Assembly (NCBI GenBank): GCA_902806435.1
Contig: CADCWO010000184.1
Location: 1 to 34,146 of the forward strand
Length of the DNA: 34,146 bases
Origin: an uncultured Synechococcales cyanobacterium
GTDB taxonomy: Bacteria; Cyanobacteriota; Cyanobacteriia; Thermosynechococcales; Thermosynechococcaceae
Reading direction: 5' to 3'
Of this stretch, positions 7,571-17,605 are shown one piece after another; within the stretch, counting starts at the first letter, position 1; each line of letters opens with the position of its first letter. A model generated the notes under the pieces. It did not search any database and was not told the DNA's origin. It was given only the letters and a program-made list of their open reading frames with translations. Position numbers and translations under genes: made by a program.

Positions 7571-8854
7571 ATGGTACTGAATCATAAAACAGAGCCTCAG
7601 CCGCTGAACGGCAAATCACAACTTGAGCACTCAAACTCTAACTCTGAAGAGCAGTCGGACTATTCCTTGGTAACTCAGGTGTCCAAACCGTACAGCCACT
7701 CTGGGGCCTACATAGGTCGTGCCCACGCTGCAGGCAATATTCCAGTTGAAGAAGCCAGAACCGACAATATTGTCCTGAGCAGCACAGCCAAGATCAAGGT
7801 GATTGGTGTGGGTGGCGGCGGTGGGAATGCAGTGAACCGGATGATTGCTAGTAATGTTTCGGGGGTTGAGTTTTGGTCTGTCAATACTGACTCTCAAGCA
7901 CTGGCGCACTCGGGAGCACCGAAACGCCTACAAGTGGGGCAAAAGCTAACCCGTGGCTTAGGAGCAGGTGGCAACCCAGCGATCGGCCAAAAAGCGGCTG
8001 AAGAATCACGGGAAGAAATTACGGCTGCTTTAGAAAACTCAGACTTAGTGTTTATCACCGCTGGGATGGGTGGAGGTACGGGGACTGGGGCAGCGCCAAT
8101 TGTGGCTGAAGTTGCAAAAGAGATGGGGGCCTTAACAGTAGGGGTTGTGACTCGGCCTTTTACCTTTGAAGGACGTCGGCGCACTCAACAGGCAGAGGAA
8201 GGGATCGCGGCTCTTCAAAGTCGTGTTGATACCCTAATTGTGATTCCAAACGACAAAATTTTATCAGTTATTTCCGAGCAAACTCCAGTTCAAGACGCTT
8301 TTCGGATGGCAGATGATATCTTGCGCCAGGGGGTGCAAGGCATATCCGACATTATTACAATTCCGGGACTCGTCAATGTCGACTTTGCGGATGTGCGAGC
8401 AGTGATGGCTGATGCCGGGTCTGCGCTGATGGGAGTTGGTTTAGCATCAGGCAAATCTAGGGCTAAAGAAGCAGCAACGACAGCAATTTCTTCTCCTTTA
8501 TTAGAATCTTCGATTCATGGGGCGAGAGGGGTTGTCTTTAACGTTACAGGGGGCACTGATTTGACGCTGCATGAAGTCAGCTCAGCAGCGGAAGCTATTT
8601 ATGCTGTTGTTGATCCCAGTGCCAACATTATTTTTGGTGCTGTGATTGACGAGCGGCTGCAAGGTGAAATCAAAATCACGGTGATTGCAACTGGCTTTTC
8701 TGGAGAGGGTTCAACGTCACCGCCCAGCCAAACTACAACAACAGTGCGATCGCTAGAGCCGCCTGAGCTTGAAGTTCCTCCAGTACCAAGCTCTAAACCC
8801 AAAGAGGGTCTTGACATTCCTGATTTTCTGCAGAAGCGTCGTCCTCTGCGGTAA
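7571..8854 (+). CDS. ftsZ: Cell division GTPase FtsZ
   Basis: FtsZ is the tubulin-like GTPase that forms the division ring. The nucleotide-binding core starts near residue 73 with [18 protein letters not shown]. The tubulin signature GGGTGTG is at residues 168-174, and the T7 loop region ([11 protein letters not shown]) that completes GTP hydrolysis in the next subunit lies near residue 265. The C-terminal conserved peptide [11 protein letters not shown] binds membrane partners (ZipN/Ftn2 and SepF in cyanobacteria). About 70 N-terminal residues precede the core and look low in complexity (rich in S, N, E); cyanobacterial FtsZ often carries such an extension. No ribosome binding site is obvious at the ATG. 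It lies between ftsQ and prs. Confidence 0.98.
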   Translation: MVLNHKTEPQPLNGKSQLEHSNSNSEEQSDYSLVTQVSKPYSHSGAYIGRAHAAGNIPVEEARTDNIVLSSTAKIKVIGVGGGGGNAVNRMIASNVSGVEFWSVNTDSQALAHSGAPKRLQVGQKLTRGLGAGGNPAIGQKAAEESREEITAALENSDLVFITAGMGGGTGTGAAPIVAEVAKEMGALTVGVVTRPFTFEGRRRTQQAEEGIAALQSRVDTLIVIPNDKILSVISEQTPVQDAFRMADDILRQGVQGISDIITIPGLVNVDFADVRAVMADAGSALMGVGLASGKSRAKEAATTAISSPLLESSIHGARGVVFNVTGGTDLTLHEVSSAAEAIYAVVDPSANIIFGAVIDERLQGEIKITVIATGFSGEGSTSPPSQTTTTVRSLEPPELEVPPVPSSKPKEGLDIPDFLQKRRPLR

Positions 8855-8962
8855 CTAACCTGGGTTTGACGCCAGCAACATTGCTGCTAAATTTTCTAGG
8901 TAATGACAAGGTGACAAAAACAGAATGCTAAAATTGCCATAAAAGCGCTTTGGGGACCTGCT

Positions 8963-9955
8963 GTGATCCAGCCTCTGACTCTGACTCTTCAGCCTGCCTC
9001 ACCACTTGTTGCTGAGCATAACCGTCTTAGGCTTTTCTCTGGATCTGCGAATCCTCAGCTTTCGCAGGAAGTAGCACGCTACTTGGGGATGGACTTAGGA
9101 CCGATGGTCCGTAAGCAATTTGCTGACGGAGAACTTTACATCCAGATTCAAGAATCTATCCGAGGGTGTGATGTTTATCTAATCCAGCCAGTCTGCCGCC
9201 CAGTGAACGCACACTTGATGGAACTGCTGATCATGATAGATGCTTGTCGTCGAGCTTCGGCACGGCAGGTGACCGCAGTCATACCCTATTATGGCTATGC
9301 TCGGGCTGACCGCAAAACAGCTGGCCGGGAGTCAATTACAGCAAAGTTAGTTGCTAACCTGATCACCGAAGCAGGTGCAAGCCGGGTTCTGGCAATGGAT
9401 CTACACTCGGCTCAGATCCAAGGCTACTTTGATATCCCTGTGGACCATGTGTATAGTTCACCAGCCCTAATTGATTACTTGCTCAGTAAGCAACTGTCGG
9501 ATATTGTTGTCGTTTCCCCTGATGTTGGCGGCGTGGCCAGAGCGCGAGCCTTTGCTAAGAAGTTGAACGACGCACCACTCGCAATTATTGACAAACGTCG
9601 TCAGGCTCACAATGTTGCCGAAGTGATGAATGTGATTGGCGATGTCGCAGGTAAAACGGCGGTCCTAGTTGATGACATGATCGATACAGGCGGTACAATT
9701 TTTGAGGCAGCCCGGTTACTTCGTCAAGAAGGTGCTAGTCAGGTATATGCCTGTGCAACCCATGCCGTCTTCTCTCCTCCTGCAATTGAGCGGTTATCCG
9801 GTGGTGTTTTTGAAGAGGTAATTGTCACCAACACGATTCCAGTTCAAGACGAGAACTGCTTTGAACAGCTCACATTACTTTCGGTTGCTAGTGTGCTGGG
9901 GGAAACTATTTGGCGAATTCACGAGGATAGCTCTGTTAGTAGCATGTTCCGTTAG
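8963..9955 (+). CDS. prs: Ribose-phosphate pyrophosphokinase
   Basis: PRPP synthase transfers pyrophosphate from ATP to ribose 5-phosphate, feeding purine, pyrimidine, histidine, tryptophan and NAD synthesis in the cytosol. The sequence shows RLRLFSGSANPQLSQEVARY, the FADGELYIQIQESIRG segment, the catalytic-flexible-loop region PYYGYARADRKTAGRE, the metal/substrate motif MDLHSAQIQGYFDIP, and the PRPP-binding loop VLVDDMIDTGGT at residues 234-245. Length of 330 residues is normal. Translation starts at GTG (8963), giving a roughly 20-residue N-terminal extension. It follows ftsZ by 108 bp on the same strand. A small CAGCAA/TTGCTG hairpin lies between them without a T-run. Confidence 0.97.
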   Translation: MIQPLTLTLQPASPLVAEHNRLRLFSGSANPQLSQEVARYLGMDLGPMVRKQFADGELYIQIQESIRGCDVYLIQPVCRPVNAHLMELLIMIDACRRASARQVTAVIPYYGYARADRKTAGRESITAKLVANLITEAGASRVLAMDLHSAQIQGYFDIPVDHVYSSPALIDYLLSKQLSDIVVVSPDVGGVARARAFAKKLNDAPLAIIDKRRQAHNVAEVMNVIGDVAGKTAVLVDDMIDTGGTIFEAARLLRQEGASQVYACATHAVFSPPAIERLSGGVFEEVIVTNTIPVQDENCFEQLTLLSVASVLGETIWRIHEDSSVSSMFR

Positions 9956-10023
9956 CTCAGGTTTACTCCATACCCCGTACGCCGTTTTTTAGTACGATCG
10001 CTGACCAAAAATTAAATTGTCTT

Positions 10024-13000
10024 CTAAATCAAGCCGCGAATGTTGTTGACCTTGATGCTCCTAAATTCCAGGCTTGGGAGGCCATAACCACCACCGCCGG
10101 GAGTTTCAATCACAAACACATCTCCAGCATTCATTTCAACTTCGGCTTTACTGCTTAATTCCTCTACGACTCCGTCACGCCGCTGAACCCAATTGTGGCC
10201 TACCGCCCCTGGATCACCGTCGGCCAAGCCATAGGGAGGAACAATCCGATGGCCGGAGAGGATGACCGCACTCATCGCTTCGGTAAAGTGGAGGCGGCGG
10301 ATCACCCCGTTACCACCCCGGTGGGTACCAGCACCACCACTATTTGCCCGGATGACAAAGCTTTCTAGCAGAACCGGAAAGCGCCATTCCAGCACCTCTG
10401 GGTCCGTTAGCCGGGAATTAGTCATGTGGGTGTGGACGGCGTCTGTGCCATGAAAATCAGGGCCAGCACCGGAGCCGCCACAAATGGTTTCGTAGTACTG
10501 GTAGTGACCATTGCCAAAGGTGAAGTTGTTCATTGTGCCCTGGGAAGCGGCCATTACCCCCAGCGCACCGTACAAGGCATCCGTAACTGCCTGGGAGGTC
10601 TCAACATTCCCAGCGACCACCGCTGCGGGATAACGCGGGTTGAGCATACAGCCTGCCGGAATGTTAATTTCCAAAGGTTGCAAGCAGCCAGCATTCAAGG
10701 GAATATCGTCATCGACTAATGTGCGGAATACATAGAGGACAGCGGCTTTGCACACGGCTACGGGGGCATTAAAGTTGTCGGGCTGCTGGGGAGAAGTCCC
10801 CGTGAAGTCAATCTGGGCACTGCGGTTAGCATGATCGATGGTAATCGCCACCTGGATTTGGCTGCCCTGATCCATGCGGTAAGTGAATTGACCGTCGTTA
10901 AGACGATTCAGGACGCGACGAACCGACTCTGCGGCGTTATCCTGCACGTGGTCCATATAAGCTTGCACCGTTGCCAAGCCAAACTGATCCACCAGCCGCT
11001 GCAGTTCTTGCACGCCGCGCTGGTTGGCAGCGATCTGCGCCTGGAGATCCGCCACATTTTGCGTGGGATTCCGCACCGGGTATTGGCCAGAGGTGAGTAA
11101 TTCTAGCAACGCTTGCTCTTGGAACTGCCCTTGGACAACCAATTGAAAGTTGTCAATCAGTACCCCCTCTTGTTCCACGGTTGTACTATTGGGGGGCATG
11201 GAGCCGGGGGTAATGCCGCCGATGTCGGCGTGATGAGCGCGGGAAGCTACGTAGAATAGAGTTTCGCTGCCTTGTTGATCAAACACGGGTGTAATCACCG
11301 TAATATCCGGCAAATGGGTACCACCGTTGTAGGGGTTGTTGAGCATATAGACATCCCCAGATTGCATTGTCTGCTTCCTGGTGGCAATGATTGCTTGCAC
11401 ACTCTCACCCATTGAGCCTAAATGGACAGGAATGTGGGGAGCATTGGCAACCAGTTTTCCCTGGCGGTCAAACACTGCACAGGAGAAATCTAGCCGTTCC
11501 TTGATATTGACCGAGTAGCTGGTATTTTGCAGGATAGTGCCCATCTGCTCTGCGATCGCCCGGAACAAATGGTTGAAGATTTCCAGCATCACCGGGTCGA
11601 CCTCGGTGCCAATCGCAGCCGTACAAGACAAGGGTTGAATTCGTTGCAACACCAAATGGTTGTGGGATGTGAGTGTAGCCTGCCAGTGCGGTTCAATCAC
11701 ATTCGTGCCCGTAGCTTCCAGAATTAGGGACGGACCGGGAATACAATCCCCCGGTTGCAGCGCCTGGCGGTGGAAGATAGGTGTATCGTGCCAGTCGTCT
11801 GCTGTGTACATCCTGACCGTAGCAATTGGAAGTGGTAGCTGAGAGTTCTGGCGATCGCTTAACGGTTCCACGGGGGCAGTTGTGGGGGCGATCGCTTCCA
11901 CGGCTACCGCTTCCACAATCAGGGGGCGCTCCATGACAAAGCCGTAGCGTTGCTGGTGCGCCTGTTCAAAATCCCTCAGCATAGAGGGAATATTCCCAAA
12001 AGCGATCACCAGCGGGGAGTCGGTGCCTGTGTAGCGCAGGTGAAGTTTGGACAGAACCTGTTGAGCACCTGTAACCCCTTGGCGCTGAAGCTCTACTTCT
12101 GCCTCAGCAGTGAGTTCCTGCAAAGTTTGCTGCAGTTGGGGCATGACGGCATTCGTTAATTCAACTTCAACCGCTTGCTCGCGTAGTACCCGCACGTCCG
12201 CTAAGCCCATGCCATAGGCTGACAGCACCCCGGCATAGGGATGGATTAATACCTGCCTCATCCCTAAAGCATCGGCAATCTGGCAGGCGTGCTGCCCCCC
12301 AGCTCCGCCAAAGCAGCACAGAGTATACGTCGAAACATCATAGCCGCGCTGCAGGGAAATCTTTTTAATCGCACTGGCCATTTTCTCAACAGCGATCGCT
12401 AAAAACCCCGTAGCTACCTGCTCTGGAGAGCGGGTATTGCCCGTAGCCACTGTGATTTCCCTGGCTAGGGTGCTAAACTTTTGCTCTACAATCGCCGCAT
12501 CTAAGGGTAAGTTGCCCTCGGGTCCAAAAACTTGTGGAAAAAACTGCGGCTGGACCTTGCCCACCCGAACATTACAATCGGTGATCGTCAGGGGGCCATT
12601 CTGGCGATAACAGGCCGGTCCTGGATTAGCACCCGCTGACTCTGGTCCCACTCGGTAGCGGCTGCCATCAAAGTGCAGAATCGAGCCACCCCCCGCTGCC
12701 ACGGTATGAATGGCCATCATCGGGGCGCGTAGACGGACCCCAGCGACTTCTGTTTCAAAGGTACGTTCGTACTCGCCGTTGTAGTGGGCGACATCTGTAG
12801 AGGTCCCACCCATATCAAAGCTAATAATTTTGGCGAAGCCCGCTTGCCGGCTCGTCTCTACCGCACCAACAATCCCGCCAGCGGGACCGGATAAAATACT
12901 ATCTTTACCTTGAAACTGAGGGGCATCCGTCAGCCCCCCGTGGGACTGCATGAACATTAGACGGGTATTCCCTAACTGGGCTGCCACTTGCTCCACATAG

Positions 13001-13662
13001 CGCCGCAGGATAGGGGATAAATAGGCATCGACAACCGTAGTATCTCCCCGGCTGACCAACTTCATCAAGGGACTGACTTGATGAGACAGAGAAACTTGGG
13101 TATAGCCAATCTCACGGGCGATCGCCGCGATCGCAATTTCATGCTGGGGATAGCGGTAGCCATGCATTAAAACAACTGCACAGGACCGAATTCCAGCAGC
13201 GTACGCTGCCTCTAAACCGGCCTGGGCACTTGCCAATTTGAGAGGGGTTAAGACTTCCCCTTGGGCCGTGAGCCGCTCCTCCACCTCGACGACCTGTTCG
13301 TAGAGCAGCTCTGGCAAAATAATCTGACGTGCAAAAATGTCAGGACGATTTTGATAGGCAATCCGCAACGCATCCCGCAAACCTGCGGTGATCACTAGAA
13401 CCGTCCGCTCTCCACCACGCTCTAACAAGGCATTGGTGGCAACGGTGGTACCCATCTTGACCACGGCGATTTGCTCGGCAGGGATTGGTTGATCACTAGC
13501 TAAACCAAGCACATCCCGGATTCCCTGCAGCGGCGCATCCACATAGCGGGAACTTTGGGACAGCAGCTTGTGAATGACCAGCGTCCGATCCGGTCGTTGC
13601 GCCACAATGTCGGTAAACGTGCCACCACGATCAATCCAGAACTGCCAACGGTTATCACTCAT
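10024..13662 (-). CDS. 5-oxoprolinase / hydantoinase A-B fusion (HyuA-HyuB)
   Basis: This protein of about 1,212 residues is a fused ATP-dependent 5-oxoprolinase-type enzyme, which hydrolyses 5-oxoproline to glutamate, or a related N-methylhydantoinase. The start at 13662 ([18 protein letters not shown]) fits the family; an ATG nine codons earlier is also in frame. The HyuA half (to about residue 685) has the actin-like phosphate loops [10 protein letters not shown] and [13 protein letters not shown], and a [15 protein letters not shown] motif. The HyuB half begins near [12 protein letters not shown] (about residue 697) and shows [29 protein letters not shown] and the C-terminal ETPGGGGYG. 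Length agrees with eukaryotic-type OPLAH and its bacterial homologues. It is monocistronic, divergent from the lipid kinase gene and convergent with prs. The exact substrate cannot be read. Confidence 0.9.
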   Translation of the reverse strand: MSDNRWQFWIDRGGTFTDIVAQRPDRTLVIHKLLSQSSRYVDAPLQGIRDVLGLASDQPIPAEQIAVVKMGTTVATNALLERGGERTVLVITAGLRDALRIAYQNRPDIFARQIILPELLYEQVVEVEERLTAQGEVLTPLKLASAQAGLEAAYAAGIRSCAVVLMHGYRYPQHEIAIAAIAREIGYTQVSLSHQVSPLMKLVSRGDTTVVDAYLSPILRRYVEQVAAQLGNTRLMFMQSHGGLTDAPQFQGKDSILSGPAGGIVGAVETSRQAGFAKIISFDMGGTSTDVAHYNGEYERTFETEVAGVRLRAPMMAIHTVAAGGGSILHFDGSRYRVGPESAGANPGPACYRQNGPLTITDCNVRVGKVQPQFFPQVFGPEGNLPLDAAIVEQKFSTLAREITVATGNTRSPEQVATGFLAIAVEKMASAIKKISLQRGYDVSTYTLCCFGGAGGQHACQIADALGMRQVLIHPYAGVLSAYGMGLADVRVLREQAVEVELTNAVMPQLQQTLQELTAEAEVELQRQGVTGAQQVLSKLHLRYTGTDSPLVIAFGNIPSMLRDFEQAHQQRYGFVMERPLIVEAVAVEAIAPTTAPVEPLSDRQNSQLPLPIATVRMYTADDWHDTPIFHRQALQPGDCIPGPSLILEATGTNVIEPHWQATLTSHNHLVLQRIQPLSCTAAIGTEVDPVMLEIFNHLFRAIAEQMGTILQNTSYSVNIKERLDFSCAVFDRQGKLVANAPHIPVHLGSMGESVQAIIATRKQTMQSGDVYMLNNPYNGGTHLPDITVITPVFDQQGSETLFYVASRAHHADIGGITPGSMPPNSTTVEQEGVLIDNFQLVVQGQFQEQALLELLTSGQYPVRNPTQNVADLQAQIAANQRGVQELQRLVDQFGLATVQAYMDHVQDNAAESVRRVLNRLNDGQFTYRMDQGSQIQVAITIDHANRSAQIDFTGTSPQQPDNFNAPVAVCKAAVLYVFRTLVDDDIPLNAGCLQPLEINIPAGCMLNPRYPAAVVAGNVETSQAVTDALYGALGVMAASQGTMNNFTFGNGHYQYYETICGGSGAGPDFHGTDAVHTHMTNSRLTDPEVLEWRFPVLLESFVIRANSGGAGTHRGGNGVIRRLHFTEAMSAVILSGHRIVPPYGLADGDPGAVGHNWVQRRDGVVEELSSKAEVEMNAGDVFVIETPGGGGYGLPSLEFRSIKVNNIRGLI

Positions 13663-13815
13663 GGAACTATCAAAGATTGCTGCTCTCAAAGATCCTAAGG
13701 GACTTGAGGTGAGTTTGCTAAACCACCATCGCGCTTTAAGCTATAGGTGACTGCCAAATGAAAGGGATCTTAAGTTGTTAAATCTGATTAGGTTGCAGAG
13801 GTTAACCTTCCTGCC

Positions 13816-14709
13816 ATGAGACGAGCACTATTTTTAGTGAACTACCATTCTCGCAAGGGCCAGCAAAGTTTACCGGAGGCAGTGAAGCAGTTGAAGCGGC
13901 TCGGCTTTGAACTGCTGGAGGAATCGACGGAACACCCGGAGCAACTCCCGGAACTGATCAGCCGTTACCGGGGCAAGGTAGATATAGTGATTATTGGCGG
14001 CGGTGATGGCACCCTCAATGCCGCAGCCGCCGGCTTAGTTGAAACGGGTTTGCCGCTGGGAATTCTGCCCCTAGGAACTGCCAACGATTTGGCCCGCACT
14101 CTTGGAATTCCGACCTCGATTCCCCAGGCTTGTGACATTATTGCCACAGGTCGCAACCTACCGATTGACTTGGGACGGGTAAACGACAAGTACTTCTTTA
14201 ACGTGGCTAGCTTTGGCCTGAGTACAAGGATTACTGAGAAACTGACCAAAGATGTGAAAAAACGCTGGGGTGTTTTTGCCTACGGGGTAACTGCTCTACA
14301 AGTGCTTTTGCGAACCCGGCCTTTCCGGGCTGAACTCCGGTTGAATGGCGAGATAATCCGTGTCAAAACCGTACAAGTCTCCGTCGGAAATGGCCGCTTT
14401 TATGGGGGGGGGATGGCGATCGCTCATGATGCGACGATCAACGACCAAACCCTGGACTTGTACAGCTTAGAGATTGATCATTGGTGGCAAATCATCCCGA
14501 TCTTGCCAGCAATGGCGCGGGGGCGCCAAGCAACCTGGCCTAGGGTCGTGGCACGAGAGGCAAAAGAAGTTGAAGTATTTACTCGTCGCCCGCGATCGAT
14601 CAACACGGATGGTGAGATCACAACCCAGACACCCGCCCGCTTCCGCGTCATTCCCCACGCTATTTCTGTGATGGTACCAGTGCGCGCAGACTCTCCGGGA
14701 CTGTCCTGA
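13816..14709 (+). CDS. YegS/DgkB-type lipid kinase
   Basis: This 297-residue protein belongs to the diacylglycerol/sphingosine kinase catalytic family (YegS, DgkB, BmrU). It shows the N-terminal NYHSRKGQQ phosphate loop, the signature GGGDGT at residues 61-66, the LPLGTANDLART motif at 84-95, and the SVGNGRFYGGGMAIAHDATINDQTLDLY segment with conserved glycines. The INTDGE motif near residue 258 carries the conserved catalytic-type aspartate/glutamate of the family. These enzymes phosphorylate diacylglycerol or other lipids with ATP at the membrane, recycling diacylglycerol or making phosphatidate. No membrane helix is present. It is monocistronic and divergent from the oxoprolinase gene. The true lipid substrate is unknown. 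Confidence 0.9.
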   Translation: MRRALFLVNYHSRKGQQSLPEAVKQLKRLGFELLEESTEHPEQLPELISRYRGKVDIVIIGGGDGTLNAAAAGLVETGLPLGILPLGTANDLARTLGIPTSIPQACDIIATGRNLPIDLGRVNDKYFFNVASFGLSTRITEKLTKDVKKRWGVFAYGVTALQVLLRTRPFRAELRLNGEIIRVKTVQVSVGNGRFYGGGMAIAHDATINDQTLDLYSLEIDHWWQIIPILPAMARGRQATWPRVVAREAKEVEVFTRRPRSINTDGEITTQTPARFRVIPHAISVMVPVRADSPGLS

Positions 14710-14746
14710 ATTTATTTTCTAATCAGTTCACAACGCAGGGTTAGAT

Positions 14747-14772
14747 TCAGGTAGCGGTGCATCAATACCTGA
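14747..14772. repeat. Inverted repeat downstream of the lipid kinase gene
   Basis: TCAGGTA (14747-14753) pairs with TACCTGA (14766-14772) across 12 bases, 38 bp beyond the kinase stop. No T-run follows, so it is only a possible terminator or processing hairpin. Confidence 0.3.
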
Positions 14773-14900
14773 TTGGTAACACAGCGATCCATCACTGGGA
14801 GAGCTGCAATATAAACTGATTGTCGAAACGTTTAGTGGGGAGACAAGTTAGGTAGAGCAAAGCGCTTCATTAAAGCAGTAGCGTTACCCAGAGGAAAGCC

Positions 14901-15506
14901 ATGTCTAAAGCAATCAATCACGCTTTGAAAGAGTGGGCAGTTGCCGTTGAAGCCTTGGAGACAAGTAAAACGATTATGCTGCTGCGTAAGGGTGGCATCG
15001 GGGAGCAAGGGGGACGGTTTGTGGTTGCCCATGACCAAGTTCTCCTTTACCCAACTTACGAACATCAAAACTCTCATCTGCTCAAATCTGCCTACAGCAA
15101 CCAGGTTAAACCAGTACCATCGGGCTGGCATCCAACAACCGTGCGGATTGGAGCCTGGGCACAAATTACTCATATTTTCCCCCTTAGTGAGCAGTCAGCT
15201 GTCACTGAGTTGCTACCCCACCATATATGGAATGCCCAATTTGCTAGTGAGCGCTTGGGGTGGAAGCCACGCCAGCCGCTTTATGTATTACTACTACGGG
15301 TCTACCGACTACCCCATCCCCAGATCATTCCGTACCGAGCTGAATATGGGGGCTGTAAATCCTGGATAGATCTAGCTGAGCCAATCACCATTGATGGAGC
15401 TGTACCCGTTCTCAGTGATTTTGATTACGATCAACAGGCTAAGGAGGTTCAATCTATTGTTGAGGAAAAATCAATTCTTCGCTCCCTCAATCATCTGCGA
15501 TCGTAG
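14901..15506 (+). CDS. DUF1802 family protein
   Basis: This 201-residue protein has no known function. I assign it to DUF1802 on the N-terminal HALKEWAVAVEALETSKTIM, the KGGIGEQGGRFVVAHDQVLL segment and LLYPTYEHQ. A GAGGAAAG ribosome binding site lies just before the ATG. There is no signal peptide or membrane helix, so it should be cytosolic. The middle (PHHIWNAQFASERLGWKPRQPLYVLLLRVYRLP) also looks family-like. The gene converges on the glucanase gene with only 6 bp between stop codons. Nothing in the neighbourhood suggests its job. Family assignment is from memory of conserved segments. Confidence 0.7.
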   Translation: MSKAINHALKEWAVAVEALETSKTIMLLRKGGIGEQGGRFVVAHDQVLLYPTYEHQNSHLLKSAYSNQVKPVPSGWHPTTVRIGAWAQITHIFPLSEQSAVTELLPHHIWNAQFASERLGWKPRQPLYVLLLRVYRLPHPQIIPYRAEYGGCKSWIDLAEPITIDGAVPVLSDFDYDQQAKEVQSIVEEKSILRSLNHLRS

Positions 15507-15512
15507 AGCTCA

Positions 15513-16367
15513 CTATTGATAAACGCGCACATAGTCCACCTCAAATCGGGCAGGGAAAGTGGTGTTAGAAGAGTTGCCACCATTGCGGCCGCCAACCGCC
15601 ATGTTTAGAAGCAGGTAGTGCGGCTTACGAAGTGGGTTCTTGCCATGACCATCATAAGTATTTTTCAGTTCCGTCGTATTTAGTAAAATATCATCCACAA
15701 AGATATTGATGCGGTAGGCATTCCAATCCATCCGCCAGACATGGAACTTCTTTGACCAATTTGGATCGTTGAAATCGGCAATGGGCTTACGCGAAAGGTC
15801 CCACTTTTTTACCCAACCCCACCACACGTTCGCGTGCAGTGCACCGAGATAGTACTCCAGGATGTCGATCTCACCATTTCTAGGCCACTTACCTGCTACA
15901 CCAAGCGTCCAGAATGATGGCCAGAGCCCCTTGCGCGTATCGATGCGTGCCCGCATCTCAAAAGTGCCGTACTTCCAGGCATGCAAGCCTTTGGTCATTA
16001 AGCTGGCGGATGTATACTCGGCATATTGGCGGGGTGCTCTCCAATTTGAGCCCTTCGGGTTGTAGTTCGGGTCGTAGTTCGGGTTCCGTTTGCGCTCCCG
16101 GCGAGCTTCAATGATCAGTAAGCCATCTTGGCACCAAGCGTTGTTTGGCTGGTACCACTGAAGTTCTCTATTGCGAACGAAGCCGGTCTCATAGGTCCAG
16201 TTCCGCCTACTAGGACGGCCGTTTTTGGTGAACTCATCTGCCCAAACCAGCTTCCGACCTTTGTACGATATAGCAGAATCGCTGGTAGCCTGTGCTGAAG
16301 CGGGTGTTATCGGGGTCTGTGTAAACAGCACTATGCAGGCAATCAAGACGCGTAAGGCTATTCTCAT
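15513..16367 (-). CDS. Secreted glycoside hydrolase family 16 (beta-glucanase type)
   Basis: This is a GH16 enzyme, a clan of retaining endo-hydrolases acting on beta-1,3/1,3-1,4-glucans and related polysaccharides. With the start at 16367 it has 284 residues and begins with a clear signal peptide (MRIALRVLIACIVLFTQTP, ending near ASAQA, residue 27). An AGGGA site about 6 bases upstream supports this start over a TTG 14 codons earlier. The catalytic motif EIDILE is at residues 166-171: E166 nucleophile, D168, E171 acid/base. The upstream GLWPSFWTLG and preceding YGTFEMRARI strands are typical of the laminarinase-like branch. A short repeat NPNYDPNYNP sits near residues 95-104. It is exported, so it may remodel the cell's own sheath or digest external glucans. 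It ends 6 bp from DUF1802. Confidence 0.9.
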   Translation of the reverse strand: MRIALRVLIACIVLFTQTPITPASAQATSDSAISYKGRKLVWADEFTKNGRPSRRNWTYETGFVRNRELQWYQPNNAWCQDGLLIIEARRERKRNPNYDPNYNPKGSNWRAPRQYAEYTSASLMTKGLHAWKYGTFEMRARIDTRKGLWPSFWTLGVAGKWPRNGEIDILEYYLGALHANVWWGWVKKWDLSRKPIADFNDPNWSKKFHVWRMDWNAYRINIFVDDILLNTTELKNTYDGHGKNPLRKPHYLLLNMAVGGRNGGNSSNTTFPARFEVDYVRVYQ

Positions 16368-16440
16368 GGCTGTCCCTGCTTTAGGTTGAACTCCAAATAG
16401 AGTGCCCAAGTTGCTAGGTATTTAACCCACAAGATAAGCA

Positions 16441-16466
16441 ATAAAATCTCCTTCGAAGGTAAGGAG
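16441..16466 (-). terminator. Possible terminator of the methyltransferase gene
   Basis: On the minus strand CTCCTT (16466-16461) pairs with AAGGAG (16453-16448), followed by ATTTTATT. It lies about 155 bp beyond the methyltransferase stop and about 75 bp before the glucanase start, so it could separate the two minus-strand genes. Confidence 0.4.
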
Positions 16467-16622
16467 GAATAAAGTACCACGATGATGTGTCTTTCCACGA
16501 ATGACAGTGTTGCTTCGTAATAGAATTCGGGTCAAGGATGAAGATACAGCGGTCATCTATCGACCCTGACTGTCTACCCAAATGTAGGAGGAGATTGCTT
16601 TGAGCAGATCTTATAGAAACAG

Positions 16623-17474
16623 CTATACCGTTGTATTTTTTCGAGCACGGACAAAGAAGGTTGTCATATCCTGCCAAACTCCCTCTTTTACGGCTAGCTG
16701 CTCAACCTCGACTCGAAATTCAGTCTGGAGTTGCTCCAGTTGGTGTTCAGATAGCTGTGATATTGGATTGCCTCTAGGATAAAACCCATCACCATTCCAC
16801 CATAATCTGCGATCGCTGAGGCTCAAGTACTGCCCAGATGCCTCTATTTGTACTTGGATGTCGCTAAAACCTGTCTGGAGCGGTAGATTGTGGCATTTCT
16901 CAGCAGTACCCAGGGGTGCATTAATGTGGGGCAAGGGAATGTTGAAGAGTTCAGCACAAACTTTGACTTGAATCGGAGCCAGGTAAGCAGTTTCAGCAGG
17001 GCAGGTAAATGCGACAAGTCCTCCCGGTTTAAGGAAGCGGTACCACTTCTGTAGTGTCGCGGGAAGATCAGGCAAATATGTGATTGCTGAACAACAGAAA
17101 ATCACATCAAAACTGTTGTCGTTGAAGTGAATGGAGCTTGCATCTGCTTCAATGAATTCAATGTTTTGTATTCGTGTAGCTTCAACCTTGCGCCTAGCTT
17201 GCTCAAGCATTCCAGCAGAAAGATCAACTCCAACGACATGACCGCCTGGACCAACTTTGTGTGCAGCAGGAATTGCGATTAACCCTGTGCCTGTTGCAAC
17301 ATCAAGAACTCTGTGGTTCTCCTGGAGCGCAACCGATTTCAGTAGCAGGTCAGCCTCATGTGGATGTCGAGGACCTTCTTGGTCATAAGCCGTTCTCTGA
17401 TTGAAGAATTTGACGACCTGCCGCTTGTAGTCATCCATCTGCTTCGGAACTAGAGTCCATACGATACTAGCCAT
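16623..17474 (-). CDS. Class I SAM-dependent methyltransferase (UbiE-like)
   Basis: This 283-residue protein is a Rossmann-fold methyltransferase. Motif I reads RVLDVATGTGLIAIPAA (residues 55-71). The acidic loop at the end of strand 2 reads VVGVDLSAGMLEQA, and motif II/III is IEFIEADASSIHFNDNSFDVIFC followed by FLKPGGLVAFTCPAE. These are typical of the UbiE/COQ5 and methyltransf_11 group. The C-terminal 120 residues are the variable substrate domain. A second ATG at residue 13 (MDDYKRQVVKFFNQRTAYD) is an equally good start. No membrane helix is seen. The substrate is unknown; quinone, small molecule or polyketide are all possible. It is 131 bp downstream of the phosphate permease on the same strand, with no evident functional link. 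Confidence 0.82.
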   Translation of the reverse strand: MASIVWTLVPKQMDDYKRQVVKFFNQRTAYDQEGPRHPHEADLLLKSVALQENHRVLDVATGTGLIAIPAAHKVGPGGHVVGVDLSAGMLEQARRKVEATRIQNIEFIEADASSIHFNDNSFDVIFCCSAITYLPDLPATLQKWYRFLKPGGLVAFTCPAETAYLAPIQVKVCAELFNIPLPHINAPLGTAEKCHNLPLQTGFSDIQVQIEASGQYLSLSDRRLWWNGDGFYPRGNPISQLSEHQLEQLQTEFRVEVEQLAVKEGVWQDMTTFFVRARKNTTV

Positions 17475-17605
17475 GCTAAACGAGGCAGAGCAACAAGATA
17501 GTTAAGAGACCGCCAAGCAGATTGTGGCCCCTTTCAAGCACCCGATCCTTCATCGGCCTCTGTTGAGATCGAGTAATTATTAGGTTTGTAAGGCAATCGC
17601 CGGGG

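Noticed and set aside
9956-10023. Terminator between prs and the oxoprolinase gene
   Set aside because: CGTAC/GTACG can pair around a loop containing T6, but the T-run is inside the loop and not after the stem, so it is not a normal terminator.
14832-15173. Minus-strand 113-residue frame over the DUF1802 gene
   Set aside because: It is antisense to a gene with a good ribosome binding site and recognisable family segments, and has no protein-like pattern itself.
16054-16085. Non-coding tandem repeat
   Set aside because: The 12-base repeat lies inside the glucanase gene and keeps frame, so it is a coding microrepeat.
16414-16677. 87-residue minus-strand frame after the methyltransferase
   Set aside because: It overlaps the methyltransferase 3' end in another frame, spans a terminator-like hairpin, and shows no recognisable protein pattern.
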